A DNA stretch of 6,299 nt from Thermoflexales bacterium (GCA_016931085.1 JAFGFO010000353.1:1-6299), one strand, 5' to 3'; shown: positions 1-4,870, counted from the stretch's first letter. A program made the numbers and translations. The notes: generated from the sequence alone by a model not told the origin.

Positions 1-89
1 AGAGGCACAGAGGCTTTTTAAAAAGGCTTCTTCTGCTCCGTGAAACTCCGTTTGCTCCGTGTATCTCTGTGACCTGAGTAGTTACCAGC
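1..89. repeat. Short repeat-rich intergenic leader before the LOG gene
   Basis: No gene is visible here. Four copies of a CTCCGTG-like heptamer occur at 36-42, 46-52, 55-61 and 65-71 (the last is CTCTGTG), giving a period of 9-10 nt. CACAGAG at 6-12 is the exact inverse of CTCTGTG at 65-71, so the block 6-71 is bounded by a 7-bp inverted repeat. A 12-nt perfect palindrome, CTTTTTAAAAAG, lies at 14-25. I infer an interspersed intergenic repeat or the remains of one. No convincing promoter or ribosome binding site for the following gene is visible. Confidence 0.45.
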
Positions 90-677
90 ATGCAACGAAT
101 TTGTGTGTTCTGCGGGTCGAGTCCTGGCAGCCGGCCGGAGTACATCCAAGCCGCCAGGGCGCTTGGCCAAGCCCTTGCGAGCAAGAAGCTGGGCCTCGTC
201 TATGGCGGCTCAGGGGTGGGTACGATGCGCGAGCTGGCCGACGCCACTCTCCAGGCCGGCGGGCAGGTCACCGGCGTGATCACTCAAGCACTCGCGGATA
301 AGGGAGTGGCCCATCCGGCCCTGGCCGATTTGCGAATCGTCAGCTCGATGCACGAGCGAAAAGCGTTGATGGCGGAGTTGGCCGACGGCTTCATCGCCCT
401 ACCCGGCGGGTTGGGCACGTTCGAAGAGTTTCTCGAGGTCGCAACCTGGGCCCAGTTGGGCCTCCACCACAAGCCGTGTGGGCTGTTGAACGTGTGCCAG
501 TATTACCAGTCGTTGATGGGATTCCTGGACCACGCCGTGTCGCAGCGCTTTGTCAAGGCCGAGCACCGCTCAATGATCATCGTGGAAGAAAACCCGGGCG
601 CGCTGCTAGACAGGTTCGAGCGCTACCAACCGGTGGTGGTAGACAAATGGCTGGATAGAGAAGTAGGGGCGCGGTAA
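90..677 (+). CDS. LOG-family nucleotide 5'-monophosphate phosphoribohydrolase (TIGR00730 type)
   Basis: This 195-aa protein has the usual length of the LOG family, once misannotated as lysine decarboxylase. Family members hydrolyse the N-glycosidic bond of nucleoside monophosphates, releasing ribose 5-phosphate and a free base (cytokinin activation in plants), and act in the cytosol. Visible are an N-terminal nucleotide-binding strand (ICVFCGSSPGSRPEY, 4-18), a glycine-rich loop (YGGSGVGTM, 38-46), the MHERK segment holding the conserved Arg (90), and the signature PGGLGTFEE (105-113) with the catalytic Glu. The first loop departs from the common YGGGxxGLMG. The ATG at 90 fits the family N-terminus, but no clear Shine-Dalgarno precedes it. 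The gene stands alone and converges on the leftward operon 8 nt downstream. The family call is firm; the true substrate cannot be read from sequence. Confidence 0.93.
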   Translation: MQRICVFCGSSPGSRPEYIQAARALGQALASKKLGLVYGGSGVGTMRELADATLQAGGQVTGVITQALADKGVAHPALADLRIVSSMHERKALMAELADGFIALPGGLGTFEEFLEVATWAQLGLHHKPCGLLNVCQYYQSLMGFLDHAVSQRFVKAEHRSMIIVEENPGALLDRFERYQPVVVDKWLDREVGAR

Positions 678-688
678 CCACGCCCCTA
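664..688. terminator. Stem-loop shared by two convergent genes (possible bidirectional terminator)
   Basis: TAGGGGCG (664-671) and CGCCCCTA (681-688) form a perfect 8-bp, mostly G-C stem with a 9-nt loop. The loop contains the LOG stop codon (675-677), and the right arm contains the DUF362 stop codon (686-688). No T-tract follows on either strand, so this is not a canonical intrinsic terminator. Its place between convergent genes suggests 3'-end formation or stabilisation for both transcripts. Confidence 0.5.
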
Positions 689-1783
689 GTACATCTTCAT
701 GTGCTCCCCCACAGAGGGCGGGCAGCCTGGGATGAAGCGCAGGCCGTGTTTTTCGGCCAACTTGCAGGTGCAATCGCCGTAGCACACCAGGCGCCCACGC
801 GCCGCCGGCGGGATGTCCTCCATCTCTCCCATGATGAGGTCCGTCCGCTTGAGGATGCAGTTCCACGTCCCGCGCAGGACGTGATAAGGCGAGCGCCACA
901 GCGCTACCTGGCCGTCGTTCATGCTCTGCATGCAGCGCGAGCAGGCGTTGGGCGCGGCGTGAATGTGCACATTGGCCACCCGCGGATCGGCCGGCAGGTC
1001 GAAACGCAGCCGCACGTCCTCAACGGCGCAGCCTAACGTGCGGTAGGGGACGCGCTCCAGGTGCGGCACGCGCTCGAGCGGGATCGAGATCAAGTCACAG
1101 CAAGCGACGTCCACAGCGCGCATGTCCCGCCCAGCAACGATCAAGCCCGGATAACGCTCACGCCCCATCGTCGGGCCTGGCCCATCCAGCCCGACGATGC
1201 CGTCGACGATGGTGAGCGCCGGCTGCACCGCATCGGCCAACGCCCAGATGGCGGCATGCAGATCGAGTTTGCGGTGAAAACTCATCTTGGCGGCGCTGCT
1301 CAGCAGCCCTTTTTGGTTCTTGCAGCCCAGGCTGACGCCGGTTTGCAGATGGGTCTTGAGCTTGGGCACGTTGATGTACTCGTGGGTCTGAAGCAAGATC
1401 GGCAGGCGCAGTGTGCCAAAAGCCCAGGGCAACTCGAAACGCTCGGCGCGGTCCAGGCTGGCGACCTGGGCGCCGTACTTGCGCGCCAGCGCCACCACGC
1501 CGGTCTGTTCCAAGATCGCGCCCGTGTCGCAGCCCGCCAGCGCCCCCTCGGCAATCGTGATCTTGTGGCCCTCGAAAACGCGCAGCAGCGCCTCAATAAA
1601 GCGGAGATTGGTGATGATCGCACCCGGCGAGCCGCCGATAGGCAACCAGCGCGGGACAGTCACCAGGTTAGGCTTGAGCAATATCTTGTCGTGCTGTGGC
1701 CGCCAGTCCAGCAAACGCAAAGCTTCCCTGATCTGTTCTTCGGCCGTGTGGTAGCTAGAGCGCACGATGGCGACGTCGTTCAT
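686..1783 (-). CDS. DUF362-domain protein with cysteine-rich C-terminus
   Basis: A 365-aa protein starting at ATG 1783. An in-frame TTG at 1786 also exists, but the ATG gives a TGATG overlap with the upstream stop and follows an AGGGGG Shine-Dalgarno-like run. DUF362 hallmarks are KPNLV (37-41), VPKLKTHLQTG (139-149), the SLGCKNQKG segment (151-159) and DGIVGLDGPGP (194-204). The family is poorly characterised; several members bind Fe-S clusters. The C-terminal third has Cys281 and Cys284 (CSRC), Cys309, Cys334/338/340 (CYGDCTC) and Cys354 (PGCPP), which suggests metal or cluster binding, though this is not a standard 2x[4Fe-4S] ferredoxin pattern. It is the last gene of the leftward operon, overlapping the amidohydrolase by 1 nt, so the two are probably translationally coupled. 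No signal peptide is seen, so it is probably cytosolic. The biochemical role is unknown. Confidence 0.85.
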   Translation of the reverse strand: MNDVAIVRSSYHTAEEQIREALRLLDWRPQHDKILLKPNLVTVPRWLPIGGSPGAIITNLRFIEALLRVFEGHKITIAEGALAGCDTGAILEQTGVVALARKYGAQVASLDRAERFELPWAFGTLRLPILLQTHEYINVPKLKTHLQTGVSLGCKNQKGLLSSAAKMSFHRKLDLHAAIWALADAVQPALTIVDGIVGLDGPGPTMGRERYPGLIVAGRDMRAVDVACCDLISIPLERVPHLERVPYRTLGCAVEDVRLRFDLPADPRVANVHIHAAPNACSRCMQSMNDGQVALWRSPYHVLRGTWNCILKRTDLIMGEMEDIPPAARGRLVCYGDCTCKLAEKHGLRFIPGCPPSVGEHMKMY

Positions 1784-2934
1784 CAACGCCCCCTACGCCC
1801 CAGGCGTCTCCCCACCATCACTCCCAGGCCGAGCAGCGCCGCCGCGCCCAGGCCGGCCAGCGGCAGCCAGCGCCCCGTCGAATGGTCGATGGGCGCCATC
1901 CTCTCTCCTCGCGCCTGGCGCAGGCCCTGGCGATAGACCGGGATGACGAGCAGCGGCAAGGCGATATCCCCAATAAGGTACAGCAGAGGAAAAGATGGGA
2001 TGGGTTGAGGGGAACGCGGGCGCGGCTTTTCGTCCGCCAACGTCACCTCTGCCATCGTGAATGTCTCACCTTGCGCCTGGGTCAGCCTGGCCAGGACCTG
2101 GCCTTCGGAGCCGACAACCTGGCACGCACCCACCAGCTCGCACGTCGCCCGCATGCGATCGGCCTGCGAAAAATATGGAGCCAGGGCGGGGGCAGCCGGC
2201 AAGTAGAACAGAAAAGATCCCAGGCCATTGGGGATATCGGTGGTGATAGCGCCAGAGGCCGAGGTGTTCACCGCCGGCACACCCAACCAGGCAGCTTGCT
2301 GGCGGAACATGTCAACGAACACACGCTGAGGGGCGCTTCGCAGCCCGGCCATCACCGGCCCCATGTCGTCCGGCGTCACCCGCCCGCCATCTGGGAATGT
2401 AAACGTCGCCATGGAAAAGTTCGGCGGGCAACTGCACGCCAACAGCATATCCACCTGTCCGGCGTACTGCCGCCACAGGTTGGGATGAGCGATATCCCAG
2501 CAAATCAGCATGCCAAAATCGCCCAGGTCGGTGTGGGCGATCGCGGTGCGGTTCGAATCGCGAAAGTAGCCCCGCTCCCAGCCCCAGGGATAATTCTTGT
2601 CGTAGCGCCAGGTGCGTCCGTCGGGGGCAACCAGCAGCAGGGCATTGTAAACATCCTCGTGGTCGAGCAGCATCAACGAGCCGGCCAGGTGGATGTTCAA
2701 GCGCCTGGCAATTTCCTTCATCCAACCGGCGGTGGGGCCGTCAAGCTTTTCCGCCCGGCGGTAATTATCGGGTGTATAGGCATAGCCGGTGTTGAAAATC
2801 TCCGGCAGCACGACCAACTGCGCCCCAGCCTTGGTGGCCTGGCTGACCAGGCGATCGGCGCGCAGCAGGCGCTCTGCGTTCGGGGCCGGGTTGGCGTCCA
2901 TCTGGACAGCGGCGACTTTTAAGACGCGCGGCAT
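1783..2934 (-). CDS. Nitrilase-superfamily carbon-nitrogen hydrolase with C-terminal membrane hairpin
   Basis: A 383-aa protein starting at ATG 2934. A GTG at 2940 is in frame, but the GAGGAGG ribosome binding site abuts it and sits correctly, 5 nt upstream, for the ATG. The Glu-Lys-Cys catalytic triad of C-N hydrolases is visible: Glu45 in VLPEIFNTGY, Lys113 in YDKNYPWGWERG and Cys145 in LICWDIAHP. The family hydrolyses nitriles, amides, ureas or N-carbamoyl compounds, or transfers acyl groups. The catalytic domain ends near residue 300. A proline-rich linker and two hydrophobic segments (about 314-334 and 357-375) follow, then a basic tail (RRLGRRGR). This predicts a cytosolic enzyme tethered to the inner face of the membrane, unusual for soluble nitrilases. 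It differs from apolipoprotein N-acyltransferase, whose membrane bundle is N-terminal. The gene lies 10 nt after the GerW-like gene, and its stop overlaps the DUF362 start. The substrate is unknown. Confidence 0.88.
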   Translation of the reverse strand: MPRVLKVAAVQMDANPAPNAERLLRADRLVSQATKAGAQLVVLPEIFNTGYAYTPDNYRRAEKLDGPTAGWMKEIARRLNIHLAGSLMLLDHEDVYNALLLVAPDGRTWRYDKNYPWGWERGYFRDSNRTAIAHTDLGDFGMLICWDIAHPNLWRQYAGQVDMLLACSCPPNFSMATFTFPDGGRVTPDDMGPVMAGLRSAPQRVFVDMFRQQAAWLGVPAVNTSASGAITTDIPNGLGSFLFYLPAAPALAPYFSQADRMRATCELVGACQVVGSEGQVLARLTQAQGETFTMAEVTLADEKPRPRSPQPIPSFPLLYLIGDIALPLLVIPVYRQGLRQARGERMAPIDHSTGRWLPLAGLGAAALLGLGVMVGRRLGRRGR

Positions 2935-2947
2935 GCCCACCTCCTCA
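2935..2947 (-). promoter_or_regulatory. Ribosome binding site overlapping the GerW-gene stop codon
   Basis: On the minus strand the junction reads TGAGGAGGTGGGCATG. The stop of the GerW-like gene (TGA) runs straight into AGGAGG, with 5 nt before the ATG at 2934. This near-consensus site decides the hydrolase start in favour of ATG over the GTG at 2940 and implies translational coupling between the two genes. Confidence 0.7.
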
Positions 2948-3373
2948 GCCCTTGCTCTGTTTTTTCATGTTGGTCAGCATCATCCCCATCGCGCCCCAGG
3001 CGGTGAAAAAGGCCAGCATCGCCTTGGTGACATCTACAATCGCCTCCACCTTGACGCCATCCGGGCCGATGACGATGGCAGCCACCGGGCGTCCCATCGA
3101 GCCGCCGCCCCCGCCGATGCCGCTGCCGGCGCCGCCAGGCACACCTGCCTCAACGTCCCTAGCTGGCTCAGCACCCATACCACTGCCAATGCCAAATCCC
3201 CCGCCGGCACCTACCTCGCTGGCCGTGATGACCGTATAATCGCCGGACTTGACCGGCTTGCCAAAGACGGCGCCCGGCTGGGCCGCCGCCAGCAGCCTTT
3301 CCATCAATTCCGCCGCGCGTTCCTGGTTGTTGTCCATGGATTGGACAAAAGTGTCAAGTGATTCGCTCATCAT
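2945..3373 (-). CDS. GerW/YtfJ-family protein (Spore_YtfJ domain)
   Basis: A 142-aa protein. Tandem ATGs at 3373 and 3370 follow AAGGAGAG (3377-3384), and either could be used. The layout matches the GerW/YtfJ family: an N-terminal helix (DNNQERAAELMERLLAAA, 14-31), the strand motif FGKPVKSGDYTVITASEVG (37-55), a long glycine-rich loop (56-94), then RPVAAIVIGPDGVKVEAIVD (95-114) and a hydrophobic C-terminal helix (117-134). In Bacillus, GerW is a spore protein needed for germination with certain nutrients. Homologues are also found in non-sporulating bacteria, where the role is unknown. No spore gene appears in this window. The gene sits between a small membrane protein that looks like its paralogue and a membrane-tethered amidohydrolase, which suggests a membrane-associated role in that complex. 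The family call is good; function is open. Confidence 0.85.
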   Translation of the reverse strand: MMSESLDTFVQSMDNNQERAAELMERLLAAAQPGAVFGKPVKSGDYTVITASEVGAGGGFGIGSGMGAEPARDVEAGVPGGAGSGIGGGGGSMGRPVAAIVIGPDGVKVEAIVDVTKAMLAFFTAWGAMGMMLTNMKKQSKG

Positions 3374-3384
3374 GTACTCTCCTT

Positions 3385-3419
3385 GTTACTGGTTGCTGGT
3401 TACTGATTGCTGGTTACTG
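3385..3419. repeat. 14-bp tandem repeat, about 2.5 copies
   Basis: GTTGCTGGTTACTG (3392-3405) and ATTGCTGGTTACTG (3406-3419) are adjacent copies differing by one base. A partial copy, GTTACTG, precedes them at 3385-3391. The array crosses the 3' end of the 100-aa membrane protein gene and encodes its last six residues and stop, then fills most of the gap before the GerW ribosome binding site. Copy-number change could alter the C-terminus of one protein and the spacing to the next. Confidence 0.75.
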
Positions 3420-3702
3420 CCTGCAGGTGTTTGTAAATAGCCATCAGTGCCGTGACCAAGCTCAAACCGAGCAGGCTCAATTGCATGAGACGGGTGAGGT
3501 CGAGGATCGGGACACGCTCGACCCAGCCATCGTGCTCAACGACAAGCGCCAGCGGCCGGTTCCAGACAAAGGCGCCTCCAGGCCAGCGGACCGTCAACGC
3601 CTGCGAATAGGGCGTCACGACCACGCTGCCCACAGCCACCGGCTCGCCGGCATGGGTTTGTAAGCTCACGACATCGTCCAATCGCGGCAGAAACTGTTTC
3701 AT
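3400..3702 (-). CDS. Small single-pass membrane protein, apparent diverged GerW-like paralogue
   Basis: A 100-aa protein starting at ATG 3702. The reading frame stays open to 3885, but the upstream part is low in coding character and overlaps the promoter. Residues 19-30 (GEPVAVGSVVVT) parallel GKPVKSGDYTVIT in the neighbouring GerW protein. Residues 49-73 run from RPLALVV through ILDLTRLM and match residues 95-119 of that protein (RPVAAIV through IVDVTKAM) over exactly the same 25-residue span, with shared Arg, Pro, Ala, Val, Ile, Asp, Thr and Met. The glycine-rich loop is lost, and the C-terminal hydrophobic segment (72-90) is long enough to span the membrane. No named family is recognised with confidence. 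It is the first gene of the leftward operon; its stop lies 26 nt before the GerW start. A partner role for the GerW protein is inferred. Confidence 0.72.
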   Translation of the reverse strand: MKQFLPRLDDVVSLQTHAGEPVAVGSVVVTPYSQALTVRWPGGAFVWNRPLALVVEHDGWVERVPILDLTRLMQLSLLGLSLVTALMAIYKHLQAVTSNQ

Positions 3703-3737
3703 ACCAACAGTATATAGCAATTTGCCCAAGTGCGCAA
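3703..3737 (-). promoter_or_regulatory. Candidate promoter of the leftward operon, probably leaderless
   Basis: Reading leftward, TTGCGC (3737-3732), a 17-nt spacer and TATACT (3714-3709) form a -35/-10 pair. The -10 matches five of six consensus bases; the -35 is weak (TTG only). Six nt separate the -10 box from the ATG at 3702, so transcription would begin at or within the start codon. No Shine-Dalgarno precedes that ATG, which agrees with a leaderless mRNA. Confidence 0.5.
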
Positions 3738-3845
3738 TTGGCGAGCGTTTCCCTATAGGCGAAATGAGACATTGTAATATAATAGCAAGGCTAGGACAGC
3801 GAGGAACATGATTGGATTGGCCGGACTTATCACGCAGAGAAAGTG

Positions 3846-4017
3846 ATGGTGCCCAACAAATTGCCTCACTGCACACGGATAGCACTCATCCTACTCACCA
3901 CACTCTTAACGGCGTGCGAGGGGGCTCTCACACTTTGACGGCCAAACCTGGGCCAGCTACACCGCCGACGATGGCCTGGCAGGCAACTGGGCTTCATCCG
4001 CCGTGTTCTCCCGCGCC
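3846..4017 (+). pseudogene. Remnant of a lipoprotein with propeller repeat (internal deletion and frameshift)
   Basis: From ATG 3846 the frame encodes a 30-residue peptide: a basic start (Lys5, Arg11), a hydrophobic core (IALILLTTLL, 12-21) and a lipobox LTAC with Cys24. It then stops at 3936-3938. In the +1 frame, across the same stop, the DNA encodes FDGQTWASYTADDGLAGNW (from 3934), the classic repeat unit of two-component-regulator/ligand-binding beta-propellers, after which similarity fades by about 4017. A full gene of this type would place hundreds of propeller residues after the lipobox. I infer that a large deletion joined the signal sequence to an internal repeat out of frame, and that the 3' part is also lost. 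Upstream, TATAAT (3778-3783) lacks a good -35. A 12-codon reading frame (3808-3846) behind GAGGA ends in TGATG overlapping this start. Confidence 0.65.
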
Positions 4018-4120
4018 TGTGTACAGGCGAGTACGCTTCAACTATTCCGTTCGGTCGTCGCTCCGACCCTGTGTGTCGTCTTGAAAGCGATTAAGCTGCC
4101 TTCTAGATTAGAATCCTGAC
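4018..4120. other. Spacer between the lipoprotein remnant and hicB
   Basis: No gene is supported here. Two weak palindromes are present: GGTCG/CGACC around a 6-nt loop at about 4051-4066, and TTCTA/TAGAA around GAT at 4101-4113, just past the hicB stop. Neither has a T-tract on the hicB strand, so neither is called a terminator. Confidence 0.35.
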
Positions 4121-4339
4121 TTATGCTGGTACAACAGCGATGTACTCGGCAAAAGAATGAGGCTTGGGAATGGGCAAAGCGTCTTCTAGCAACCCTTGTA
4201 CATGCATCTCAATCGCCTCGTGCATTTTGCGCGTAACCTGATCTCGGGTTTTGCCGGTCGCTACACAACCAGGTAAATCGGGTGAATAAGCTGAATAGTT
4301 GCCGTTTGCTTTTTCGATGACAATCAGAAAGCGATACAT
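4121..4339 (-). CDS. hicB: HicB-family antitoxin (short form)
   Basis: A 72-aa protein with the partial RNase H-like fold typical of HicB. It shows an N-terminal strand YRFLIVIEKANGNYSAYSPD (2-21), the signature SPDLPGCVATGKT (19-31), a helix with MHEAIEMHVQGLLED (39-53), and the conserved LPIPKP segment (55-60). HicB binds HicA and blocks its mRNA-cleaving activity, and often represses the operon. This copy ends at residue 72 with no helix-turn-helix or ribbon-helix-helix extension, so autoregulation may be weak or need the partner. The start ATG overlaps the hicA stop by 1 nt (TAATG), and purine-rich AAAGGGAAACGG inside hicA serves as ribosome binding site. Confidence 0.93.
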   Translation of the reverse strand: MYRFLIVIEKANGNYSAYSPDLPGCVATGKTRDQVTRKMHEAIEMHVQGLLEDALPIPKPHSFAEYIAVVPA

Positions 4340-4551
4340 TACCGTTTCCCTTTTCCCTTCTTTGGCTTCTGCAACTGAGCTTGTTTGAAAACGCTGTTGA
4401 GTGTGCCAGGAGCCAAATCGTCGTTTGGATGCCCTGCTATCGTGACACGGCCAGGCTTCGTAGGATGCTTGTATTGCCGATGGCTGCCCTTTGTTGCAAC
4501 CAAATACCAGCCGTCGTCCTCTATCACTGTGATAACATCACGAATCTTCAT
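4339..4551 (-). CDS. hicA: HicA-family mRNA interferase toxin
   Basis: A 70-aa protein with the small double-stranded-RNA-binding-like fold of HicA. Visible are MKIRDVITVIEDDGWYLVAT (1-20), the catalytic motif GSHRQYKHP (22-30) with His24 as the presumed active-site residue, the VTIAGHPND strand (36-44), LAPGTLNSVFKQAQL (46-60), and a strongly basic tail rich in Lys and Gly (61-70). HicA cleaves mRNA in a translation-independent manner when free of HicB. It lies upstream of hicB, the common order for this pair, and overlaps it by 1 nt. A GAAGG element 10 nt upstream of ATG 4551 is the likely ribosome binding site. The catalytic His is intact, so the toxin looks functional. Confidence 0.93.
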   Translation of the reverse strand: MKIRDVITVIEDDGWYLVATKGSHRQYKHPTKPGRVTIAGHPNDDLAPGTLNSVFKQAQLQKPKKGKGKR

Positions 4552-4604
4552 TATCCATTTGCCTTCGCTGGAGAGGCTCTATATCGCCAGAATAGGACAA
4601 CTTG

Positions 4605-4632
4605 ATTTTAGCACACAAATGGTGGAAGGCAA
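4605..4632 (-). promoter_or_regulatory. Candidate hicAB promoter (extended -10)
   Basis: Reading leftward, TTGCCT (4632-4627), a 16-nt spacer and TAAAAT (4610-4605) preceded directly by TGC make an extended -10 promoter. Four of six -35 bases and five of six -10 bases match consensus. Transcription would begin near 4598, leaving a leader of about 47 nt before the hicA ATG. Confidence 0.42.
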
Positions 4633-4633
4633 A

Positions 4634-4675
4634 GTAGGGCGACTGTCGCTCTACACTAGCCGCACCAATGGGTGC
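4634..4675. repeat. Two adjacent small palindromes upstream of hicA
   Basis: GTAGGGCGAC (4634-4643) and GTCGCTCTAC (4645-4654) are inverse copies around a single central base, with one wobble pair. They form a tight hairpin with a CTG loop. Eight nt further, GCACC (4662-4666) and GGTGC (4671-4675) flank AATG. Neither has a T-tract. They overlap or sit just upstream of the predicted hicA -35 box, so they may be operator half-sites, or simply intergenic repeat material. Confidence 0.5.
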
Positions 4676-4714
4676 ATTTCCGTTTGGGGCAGGTTTTTGG
4701 TAACTGCTTCGCCT

Positions 4715-4800
4715 GTCATTGCGAGAAATCCTCGAAGGGGGCGACACAGCAATCCACTTGCCACAAGGATGGATTGCTTCGCCCCACCGCGGCATTGGGT
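4715..4800. repeat. Decayed interspersed palindromic (REP/MITE-like) element
   Basis: GTCATTGCGAG (4715-4725) begins the block. An imperfect inverted repeat follows: GGGGCGACACAGCAATCC (4738-4755) against GGATTGCTTCGCCCC (4771-4785), with a 3-nt insertion in the left arm and a 15-nt loop. The right end, GGCATTGGG, is a worn version of the expected CGCAATGAC terminus. This form (CATTGCGAG, then GCAATC, then GATTGCTTC) resembles a repeat scattered through many bacterial genomes; that link is from memory. It has no coding content, although a spurious reading frame crosses it. Confidence 0.6.
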
Positions 4801-4870
4801 GCAGGTCAGAAGAGGAGCAAGATTATCGGCAGAAGGCTAAAAAATTCGGCAGGTTACACCCGCAATTGTA

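Noticed and set aside
1061..1936. Long + strand reading frame of 291 codons
   Set aside because: It is antisense to the DUF362 gene and the end of the amidohydrolase gene, whose motifs are clear. It shows no family motif and is a product of high GC.
1882..2922. Long + strand reading frame of 346 codons
   Set aside because: It is antisense to the amidohydrolase with its intact Glu-Lys-Cys triad. Its composition (many Arg, Gln, His) is typical of a shadow frame.
3385..3419. CRISPR array
   Set aside because: The units are 14 bp and directly adjacent, with no spacers; no CRISPR repeats or cas genes are visible in the window.
3808..3846. Twelve-codon frame with a GAGGA site, ending in TGATG at the lipoprotein remnant
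   Set aside because: It could be a leader peptide, but it precedes a dead gene and is too short to judge; it is noted only within the pseudogene entry.
3703..3885. N-terminal 61-residue extension of the small membrane protein
   Set aside because: The extension crosses the predicted promoter and has no recognisable domain. The GerW-like similarity begins after the ATG at 3702.
4051..4113. Terminator of the hicAB transcript
   Set aside because: The two stems here have only 5 bp and no T-tract on the minus strand.
4538..4795. Minus-strand 85-codon reading frame upstream of hicA
   Set aside because: It is made almost entirely of the palindromic repeat block and has no coding signature.
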